Below, one piece after another: positions 1-4,700 of a stretch of DNA of 7,581 nt. The first letter of the stretch is position 1, and each line of letters starts with the position of its first letter. The translations under genes and the position numbers were made by a program. The stretch is from Deltaproteobacteria bacterium. GTDB taxonomy: Bacteria; Desulfobacterota; Desulfobacteria; Desulfobacterales; Desulfatirhabdiaceae. The DNA lies in NCBI GenBank assembly GCA_026388755.1, contig JAPLJE010000182.1, positions 1 to 7,581 on the forward strand. The letters are read 5' to 3'. A model generated the notes under the pieces. It ran no database searches and had not been told where the DNA came from. It saw nothing but the letters and a program-made list of their open reading frames with translations.

Positions 1-2
1 AA

Positions 3-707
3 AAACAAAAAATTGCCATTACCGATAATCAGGTAAATGACAAACTATCTAATATCAAGCAGCGGTTTAAGGGTGATGCTGAGTTCAAGGAAATGCTCAC
101 CAAGATGAAACTGACCGAGGCGCAGATAAAGACTCAGCTCAAGGAAGATCTCGCGATTCAGACCCTCATCGACAAACAGATAGTTGAAAAAATCAATGTG
201 ACGGAACAGGATGCGCAGGCTTATTATGATACCCATCCCGAGGCATTTAAACAGCCGGAACAGCTAAAGGCCAGTCATATTCTTGTAACGGTTGACCCCA
301 AAGACGATCCTGCCAAAAAAGCCGAAGCACTCAAGAAAATTGAATCCGTTCAGGAAAAGCTCAAAGCCGGTGGAGATTTTGCAGCTCTGGCCAAGGAACT
401 TTCAGACTGTCCCAGCAAAGAAAAAGGGGGTGATCTGGGATATTTTGGAAAAGGACAGATGGTCAAGCCCTTTGAAGATGCTGCGCTGGCGTTAAAACCC
501 GGTGAAACCAGCGGCATCGTGGAAACCCAGTTCGGCTATCATATCATCAAGCTGGCCGAGATAAAACCCGAAGGCATTATGCCGTATGCTGAAGTCAAGG
601 ACCAGTTGTTACAATATTTAAAACAAGAAAAAGTCAAATCAGCATTGGATTCCTACCTTGCTGTACTGGAAAAATCGGCAAAAATAGAAAAATTAATAAC
701 GCAATAG
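3..707 (+). CDS. Parvulin-type peptidyl-prolyl cis-trans isomerase (SurA/PrsA-like), 5' end missing
   Basis: This is the last 234 residues of a foldase that isomerises prolyl bonds, by family usually in secreted or outer-membrane proteins outside the cytoplasm. The reading frame is already open at the left edge, so the true start, and any signal peptide or lipobox, lies outside the window. The first ~80 visible residues are charged and helical, as in the SurA N-terminal chaperone region. The rotamase domain follows at about residues 89-187: it opens with ASHILV, has the GGDLGYF loop, then FEDAALAL, and closes with FGYHIIKL. All the expected parvulin blocks are present. A short helical tail rich in lysine and glutamate ends at TAG 705-707. 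No GC-rich terminator hairpin follows; a T-run after the stop runs straight into the next promoter. The family is clear; which member (SurA, PrsA, PpiD-like) cannot be decided without the N-terminus. Confidence 0.93.
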   Translation, partial: KQKIAITDNQVNDKLSNIKQRFKGDAEFKEMLTKMKLTEAQIKTQLKEDLAIQTLIDKQIVEKINVTEQDAQAYYDTHPEAFKQPEQLKASHILVTVDPKDDPAKKAEALKKIESVQEKLKAGGDFAALAKELSDCPSKEKGGDLGYFGKGQMVKPFEDAALALKPGETSGIVETQFGYHIIKLAEIKPEGIMPYAEVKDQLLQYLKQEKVKSALDSYLAVLEKSAKIEKLITQ

Positions 708-715
708 TTTTTTTC

Positions 716-745
716 TTGACCACCAATAAATGGTTAAGTTATACT
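716..745 (+). promoter_or_regulatory. Sigma-70-type promoter of the cold-shock gene
   Basis: A -35 box TTGACC (716-721) and a -10 box TATACT (740-745) are separated by 18 nt. Both match the consensus at five of six positions. Transcription would begin near 752, giving a leader of about 130 nt before the cold-shock start codon. The promoter begins only nine nt after the stop of the isomerase gene, so the cold-shock gene probably has its own transcript. Confidence 0.7.
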
Positions 746-751
746 ATTAGA

Positions 752-881
752 ATATTTTTCCCGGCTTTTATTTCGGTTCAGGGGATCCCTTGAAAATGGG
801 TTCCTGTCCAAGAACACTGTTCTGAAACCCGATCTGAAATCCAGGGACCCGAATAAACATTTTTTTAAGGGAGGTCGTGTT
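752..881 (+). promoter_or_regulatory. Long leader of the cold-shock mRNA with hairpin potential
   Basis: About 130 nt lie between the predicted transcript start and the start codon, with no ORF of note on this strand. A stem GGGTT (798-802) with AACCC (826-830) can enclose a smaller hairpin, AGAAC-ACT-GTTCT (811-823). A seven-U run (860-866) sits directly before the ribosome binding site. Long structured leaders are known in cspA-type mRNAs, where they refold with temperature and control translation. That this leader does so is inference from length, position and pairing only; no E. coli-type cold-box was recognised. Confidence 0.4.
867..875 (+). promoter_or_regulatory. Strong ribosome binding site for the TTG-started cold-shock gene
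   Basis: AAGGGAGGT is close to the ideal Shine-Dalgarno sequence and is followed by 6 nt before the TTG at 882. The nearby GTG at 877 is out of frame, and no ATG is available to encode the conserved MAKGIVKWF start. The ribosome binding site therefore decides the TTG start. Confidence 0.85.
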
Positions 882-1082
882 TTGGCAAAAGGAATAGTGA
901 AATGGTTCAGTGATAAGAAGGGGTTTGGATTCATTGAGCAGGAAGAGGGCGGAGACGTATTTGTCCATCACTCAGCCATCAAGATGGAAGGGTTTAAAAC
1001 CTTAGCCGAGGGTGATCGGGTCACGTTTGATGTGGAAAAAGGAAGCCGGGGACCTGCTGCAAAGAACGTTGTTAAGATTTAG
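882..1082 (+). CDS. CspA-family cold-shock protein
   Basis: This is a 66-residue single cold-shock domain, the normal size for the family. It is a small cytoplasmic beta-barrel that binds single-stranded RNA and DNA and, in known members, melts mRNA structure at low temperature or during growth. The protein begins [21 protein letters not shown]1 is KGFGFI (residues 13-18) and RNP2 is VFVHH (26-30), and the nucleic-acid-stacking aromatics W8, F15, F17, F27 and H29 are present. Translation starts at TTG, an uncommon start, supported by a near-perfect ribosome binding site. The gene has its own promoter, a long leader and a terminator, so it stands alone as one transcript. Whether it is cold-induced or constitutive cannot be told from the protein. 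Identity to the family is secure; the paralogue letter is not. Confidence 0.97.
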   Translation: MAKGIVKWFSDKKGFGFIEQEEGGDVFVHHSAIKMEGFKTLAEGDRVTFDVEKGSRGPAAKNVVKI

Positions 1083-1103
1083 TTTAACAAATTAACCGTT
1101 ATG

Positions 1104-1143
1104 AAAGGGCATTTCTCTCATGCGAGGGAAATGCCCTTTTTTT
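1104..1143 (+). terminator. Intrinsic terminator of the cold-shock gene
   Basis: A 16-bp stem (1104-1119 with 1124-1139) closes on the four-base loop ATGC. All pairs are Watson-Crick except one T-G wobble (1116/1127). The stem core is GGGCATTTC / GAAATGCCC and it leads into seven T residues (1137-1143). It lies 22 nt after the stop codon of the cold-shock gene. Confidence 0.95.
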
Positions 1144-1178
1144 ATATATGGCGGCATCTTATATTTCTCCGGTGCGAT

Positions 1179-1191
1179 TCAGACAGTCTGA
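1179..1191 (+). promoter_or_regulatory. 13-bp palindrome in the gap before the DUF47-pit pair
   Basis: TCAGAC-A-GTCTGA is a perfect 6+1+6 inverted repeat in the otherwise unremarkable AT-rich gap 1144-1329. It could be a dimeric regulator site, but I do not recognise a regulator for it and it does not look like a Pho box. No convincing -35/-10 pair was found in this gap; TTCAAT (1245-1250) with TATTAA (1266-1271) is a weak candidate at 15-nt spacing. Confidence 0.25.
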
Positions 1192-1329
1192 TCAGTATGT
1201 TTTGAAAAAATCCAAAAACTGAAGGTGGAAAATAACTGCAGCTATTCAATTTCTCCGAATTGTGATATTAACATCAAAATTTGAAATGACTTCCCAATAA
1301 ATCGCCACAATCAGGATGAAAATAACGCT

Positions 1330-1959
1330 ATGTTTTCTTTGCAAAGATTACTTGGAAAAGATGAAAAATTTTTTGATTTTCTAGAAGACAGCGCTCAGCA
1401 GGTCTGCAACAATGTCCATGCATTGATTCTGCTGATAAAGGATCCGGATTCGGCCAATGCCCTTGCCGATTTCAAGGAAGCCCGGCGCAAGGGCAGGCGC
1501 ATTACAGAGGATATTGACGAGCATCTGTGCAAAACATTTGTAACGCCGATAGAACGCGAGGATATCGAGTCATTATCGGATGCGTTGTATAAGATTCCAA
1601 AAATGCTGGAGAAATTCAGTGAGCGGTTTATCCTTTTTTATGAGCCGCTTCAAGGTCAGGATTTCTCCCGGCAGATATCCATCCTCAAACAGGCCACAGA
1701 AACGCTTTTGCAGATGGTCAGATCGCTTCGGCAGAATCCCAAGCTGGATAAAATCAAAGATCAAAGAGACCGGCTGCATGAACTGGAAGGCGATGCAGAC
1801 CGGTTGATGCTTGATCTGTTGTGTTCGCTTTATAATTGTAAACACGAAATGCTGGAACTGATCATTTTGCGGGACCTTTATGAATTGCTGGAAAAGGCTA
1901 TTGACCGCTGCCGGGATGCCGGTAAAGTGGTATTTCAAATTGTATTGAAAAATTCGTAA
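1330..1959 (+). CDS. DUF47 / PhoU-like accessory protein of the Pit phosphate transporter
   Basis: This 209-residue protein is soluble and almost entirely helical, rich in charged and leucine heptad-like stretches, with no signal peptide or membrane segment. It fits the DUF47 (PhoU-related, PF01865) family: an N-terminal LQRLLGKDEKFFDFLED block, a central DIDEHLCKTFVTPIEREDIESLSDALYKI block that is the family hallmark, and a C-terminal ELEGDADRLMLDLL ... EMLELIILRDLYELLEKAIDRCRDAGKVVFQIVLKN block. Family members are usually encoded directly upstream of a Pit transporter and are thought to regulate or assist it; the acidic D/E-rich motifs resemble the metal-binding helices of PhoU. Here a pit gene follows after 78 nt, which agrees. 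The start ATG at 1330 gives the usual N-terminus; its ribosome binding site is weak (AGGA at 1313-1316, 13 nt away). Confidence 0.94.
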   Translation: MFSLQRLLGKDEKFFDFLEDSAQQVCNNVHALILLIKDPDSANALADFKEARRKGRRITEDIDEHLCKTFVTPIEREDIESLSDALYKIPKMLEKFSERFILFYEPLQGQDFSRQISILKQATETLLQMVRSLRQNPKLDKIKDQRDRLHELEGDADRLMLDLLCSLYNCKHEMLELIILRDLYELLEKAIDRCRDAGKVVFQIVLKNS

Positions 1960-2026
1960 ATCGCAGTCAGTTGTCGGCAGCGGCCAGCAGGTTCATTGCA
2001 ATCAATAAAAACTGCCCTGGCTACCC

Positions 2027-2034
2027 GAGAGGAG
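2027..2034 (+). promoter_or_regulatory. Ribosome binding site fixing the pit start at 2038
   Basis: GAGAGGAG lies just before ATG 2038, with a short gap of 3 nt. It supports ATG 2038 (MILVFCVVLVALIFEYING...) over the in-frame TTG at 1996, which would add 14 polar residues before the first membrane segment. Confidence 0.6.
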
Positions 2035-2037
2035 TAT

Positions 2038-2601
2038 ATGATTCTGGTCTTCTGTGTGGTTCTCGTGGCACTGATATTCGAATATATCAATGGATTTCAC
2101 GATACGGCAAATTCCATTGCCACCGTTGTTTCCACAAAAGTATTGAAGCCCCGTGAGGCTATTCTTCTGGCGGCTGTCAGCAATCTACTGGGGGCGCTGT
2201 GGGGTACGGCAGTGGCCACGACCATTGGCAAGGGGCTCGTGGATACCCAGTTTGTAACGCTCCAGACGATTATCTGCGCCTTGGTGGGTGCCATCATCTG
2301 GGGGTTGCTCACCTGGTGGTTCGGGCTGCCCTCCAGTTCCAGTCATGCGCTGATCGGTGGATTGTGCGGCGCAACGCTGGCGTCGGCCCATGAGAACTGG
2401 TCCGTTATCCGGTGGTCATCTTTCAACCCCGTAACGCATAACATGGAAGGTCTCTGGCCGAAGGTGATTGTTCCCATGGTCATATCTCCGATCGTGGGAA
2501 TGATCGGTGGCTTTTTGAATGATCGGTGGCTTTTTGTTAATGGGTGTTTTATTGTTATTATTAAGAAGACAGACGCCACGTCATGTGAATGCGCTTTTTA
2601 A
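2038..2601 (+). CDS. Pit transporter, N-terminal fragment
   Basis: This is the 187-residue product expected if the frameshift is real. It contains the first PHO4 half (FEYINGFHDTANSIA near the N-terminus and GLPSSSSHALIGGLCGA in the middle) and about five membrane segments. From the duplication onward it continues with an unrelated tail, NDRWLFVNGC... ending at TAA 2599-2601. Lacking the second signature, it should not transport phosphate alone. Confidence 0.6.
   Translation: MILVFCVVLVALIFEYINGFHDTANSIATVVSTKVLKPREAILLAAVSNLLGALWGTAVATTIGKGLVDTQFVTLQTIICALVGAIIWGLLTWWFGLPSSSSHALIGGLCGATLASAHENWSVIRWSSFNPVTHNMEGLWPKVIVPMVISPIVGMIGGFLNDRWLFVNGCFIVIIKKTDATSCECAF
2499..2536 (+). repeat. Perfect 19-bp tandem duplication inside pit
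   Basis: Two identical, abutting copies of AATGATCGGTGGCTTTTTG occupy 2499-2517 and 2518-2536. The unit length is 3x6+1, so it causes the frameshift. The flanks are not repetitive, so this is a single duplication event rather than part of a longer array. Confidence 0.98.
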
Positions 2602-3130
2602 CAAATTGCAACTGGCGAGCGCATCGCTGATGGCTTTAAGCCATGGTACAAATGATGCTCAGAAAACAATGGGGATTATTGCACTATCATTGTATACCGC
2701 AACTCAGGCAGGGATGTTCCGGGAACTGCCCGGCTGGATGGGTTTTTTAGTATCCGCGAAATTCGAAGTTCATACCTGGATCAAAGTTGTGTGCGCCTTG
2801 ACAATGGCTGCCGGGACAGCCGCAGGAGGCTGGCGGATTATTAGAACTCTTGGGCATAAAATGGTTAAATTGCAGCCCATTCACGGCTTTGCGGCGGAAA
2901 CCGTTGCCGCATTAGTTATTCAAATCGCCTCGCACTGGGGGATTCCCCTGTCCACAACCCATATCATTTCAACTTCCATCATGGGCGTTGGGGCAACCAA
3001 ACGGTTCAGCGCCGTGAAATGGGGGATTGTCGAACGGATGATCTGGGCATGGGTGCTGACGCTGCCGGTAACCGCATTGATGGGCTACTGGTGCCTGAAA
3101 TTCCTTCATCTCATCCAGCTTGCTCCCTGA
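2519..3130 (+). CDS. Pit transporter, C-terminal fragment
   Basis: This is the 203-residue second half, in the +1 frame relative to the first. Its only early ATG (2519) is created inside the second copy of the duplication and has no ribosome binding site, so independent expression is doubtful. It carries LSHGTNDAQKTMGIIALSLYTA, GIPLSTTHIISTSIMGVGATKR and the C-terminal membrane segments of the family. The duplication falls inside a membrane helix (VIVPMVISPIVGMIGGFLL), not in a loop, which argues against a naturally split transporter. Confidence 0.6.
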   Translation: MIGGFLLMGVLLLLLRRQTPRHVNALFNKLQLASASLMALSHGTNDAQKTMGIIALSLYTATQAGMFRELPGWMGFLVSAKFEVHTWIKVVCALTMAAGTAAGGWRIIRTLGHKMVKLQPIHGFAAETVAALVIQIASHWGIPLSTTHIISTSIMGVGATKRFSAVKWGIVERMIWAWVLTLPVTALMGYWCLKFLHLIQLAP

Positions 3131-3143
3131 AAAACCGCATTTC

Positions 3144-3164
3144 TTGTTTTCTTACTGAAAACAG
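3144..3164 (+). other. Small hairpin between pit and putA
   Basis: GTTTTC (3146-3151) pairs with GAAAAC (3157-3162) around a TTACT loop and can be extended by one T-A and one T-G pair. It sits directly before the putA ribosome binding site GGAGG (3166-3170). No T-tract follows, so it is not an intrinsic terminator, and the 49-nt gap leaves read-through from pit into putA possible. Confidence 0.35.
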
Positions 3165-3179
3165 CGGAGGCGCCCTCTG

Positions 3180-4700
3180 ATGAAATCCTGCATTACCGAT
3201 ACCTTCTCCCAGGAAGTCATTGCTCTGGCCGAATTCTGGCAAAAACGGGCCAATGAGCTCATGGGCCCGGAAGAACGCGCTATCCAGGAAATGATGATGC
3301 GTATGTTAAGCAGCCCCCTGGACAAGGTGATTCTGACCAAAATGATGGATCAGGGATTTCGATCGAGCAGTTATGGCCGCGTGGCGGATCAGATCAACGA
3401 TCTGATGCGGACCTATGGCATTCCCGAGTTCTTCAGGGTTTCGGAAAAGCTTCTCATGCGCCTCTTTCTCAGCATGGGAAGGTATGTTCCGGCTATATCG
3501 GTTCCCAAAATCATCGAAAAAATGCGTTTTGATAGCAGCCGCTCCATTATTGCCGGTGAAGCCGAGGCGCTTCATCGTCACCTTCAGATGCGCAGATCCG
3601 AAGGCGTTCGTATGAATCTCAATCATCTTGGGGAAGCTGTTCTGGGTGAGGAAGAGGCTGCCGATCGCCTGAAAACGTATCTGGAAGATCTTCAGAATCC
3701 TGAAATCGAATATATCTCGGTCAAGATTTCAACCATCTTTTCCCAGATTTCTTCCCTGGCTTTTGAACATACGGTAAAAATTCTAATGGAACGTCTGTCC
3801 AGGCTTTACCGTACGGCCCAGAGTCAGTGTTTCATCCGCGAAAACGGCTTCCGGACGCCCAAATTTGTGAATCTGGATATGGAAGAATACCGGGATCTGG
3901 ACATCACGTGCGCGGCTTTTACGCAAACCCTCGATGAACCGGAGTTCAAGATGCATTCCGCCGGAATTGTCCTTCAGGCCTATCTGCCGGATTCCTGCGA
4001 TATTCAGATTGAGCTGACTGAATGGGCCAAAAAGCGGGTGGTTGACGGTGGTGCTCCCATCAAGATCCGGATCGTTAAAGGCGCCAACATGGAAATGGAG
4101 CTGGTTGAATCCAGCCTGCACAACTGGCCGCCGGCCCCTTATGACAACAAGCTGGATGTGGATGCCAACTTCAAGCGCATGGTGGACTATGGCATGATTC
4201 CGGAAAACATTCAGGCCGTTTATCTGGGAATCGCCTCGCACAACCTGTTTGAGCTGGCCTATGCCGCCAACCTGGCAAAACACTTCGGGGTAGGTGCGAA
4301 CATAAGTTTTGAGATGCTCGAAGGCATGGTGGACCATGTGCGGCGTGCCATTCAGGAGTCCACCGGCGACATGCTGCTGTATGCGCCGGTGGCAACCCGG
4401 GACCAGTTCATCAACGCCATTGCCTACCTGATTCGAAGGCTTGATGAGAATACTGCGGAAGAGAATTTCCTCCGGCACTCGTTTAACCTGAAAACCGATT
4501 CCAAAGCCTGGGATTTCTTGAAAGACCAGTTTGTCAAATCCTATCACCACCGCAAAATCGTCTCCAAAGCCGCCAAGCGATCCCAGAACCGCCTGGCGGA
4601 AACATTTTTGTCCAAAAGATCTTTTGGTGCAGGCACTTTTTATTCGGGTGAATTCACCAATGAAGCCGACACGGACTGGGCCCTTGGACTGGGCCCTTAA
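3180..4700 (+). CDS. PutA proline dehydrogenase half (as read, 506 residues)
   Basis: This is the complete PRODH module. Family blocks visible in order are: YISVKIS with the FAD-contacting lysine (K182); NLDMEEY with D233; GIVLQAYLPDS; IKIRIVKGAN (the usual RLVKGAY block); YLGIASHN (the FATHN-like strand); FEMLEGM; and LIRRLDEN with R419, R420 and E423, equivalent to the arginine pair and glutamate that grip proline in E. coli PutA. No catalytic residue appears to be missing. As read, the chain ends a few residues into the linker, with GLGP and TAA at 4698-4700. If expressed, it could be an active stand-alone proline dehydrogenase, but P5C channelling to the second active site would be lost. 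Confidence 0.85.
   Translation: MKSCITDTFSQEVIALAEFWQKRANELMGPEERAIQEMMMRMLSSPLDKVILTKMMDQGFRSSSYGRVADQINDLMRTYGIPEFFRVSEKLLMRLFLSMGRYVPAISVPKIIEKMRFDSSRSIIAGEAEALHRHLQMRRSEGVRMNLNHLGEAVLGEEEAADRLKTYLEDLQNPEIEYISVKISTIFSQISSLAFEHTVKILMERLSRLYRTAQSQCFIRENGFRTPKFVNLDMEEYRDLDITCAAFTQTLDEPEFKMHSAGIVLQAYLPDSCDIQIELTEWAKKRVVDGGAPIKIRIVKGANMEMELVESSLHNWPPAPYDNKLDVDANFKRMVDYGMIPENIQAVYLGIASHNLFELAYAANLAKHFGVGANISFEMLEGMVDHVRRAIQESTGDMLLYAPVATRDQFINAIAYLIRRLDENTAEENFLRHSFNLKTDSKAWDFLKDQFVKSYHHRKIVSKAAKRSQNRLAETFLSKRSFGAGTFYSGEFTNEADTDWALGLGP
4673..4698 (+). repeat. Perfect 13-bp tandem duplication inside putA
   Basis: Two identical, abutting copies of GGACTGGGCCCTT occupy 4673-4685 and 4686-4698. The unit is 3x4+1 and causes the frameshift; the stop TAA (4698-4700) is formed across the end of the second copy. 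It lies in the linker between the PRODH and P5CDH domains. Confidence 0.98.

Larger units (their letters stand above)
2038..3130 (+). pseudogene. pit: Pit-family inorganic phosphate transporter, frameshifted by a 19-bp tandem duplication
   Basis: As given, the gene is split between two frames. The break is an exact head-to-tail duplication of AATGATCGGTGGCTTTTTG (2499-2517 and 2518-2536). Deleting one copy gives an uninterrupted 357-residue protein reading ...IVGMIGGFLLMGVLLLLLRR..., a normal length for a single-copy Pit transporter. The restored protein has both PHO4 signatures, GFHDTANS (residues 19-26) and SHGTNDAQKTMG in the second half, plus the serine-rich LPSSSSHALIGG and the matching GIPLSTTHIISTS. 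These are the paired inverted-repeat motifs that form the phosphate and cation path. Pit proteins are inner-membrane low-affinity symporters for metal-phosphate or phosphate. The DUF47 partner lies immediately upstream. Everything outside the duplication is intact with no other stops, so the lesion is either very recent or a sequence error. Confidence 0.93.

Noticed and set aside
708..714. T-run after the isomerase stop as an intrinsic terminator
   Set aside because: No GC-rich stem precedes the T-run; the upstream sequence is A-rich coding sequence without pairing.
811..823. AGAACACTGTTCT palindrome as a LexA/SOS box
   Set aside because: It resembles GAAC-N4-GTTC boxes but the spacing is three rather than four, and it lies in the transcribed leader. 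An RNA hairpin in the cold-shock leader is a simpler reading.
1224..1239. GG...GC element before the DUF47 gene as a sigma-54 promoter
   Set aside because: The GG-GC spacing is 9 or 12 nt rather than the required 10, and the surrounding consensus is poor.
2519..3130. Pit as a naturally two-subunit transporter made of two halves
   Set aside because: The break lies inside a membrane helix, the second-half ATG exists only because of the duplication, and it has no ribosome binding site.
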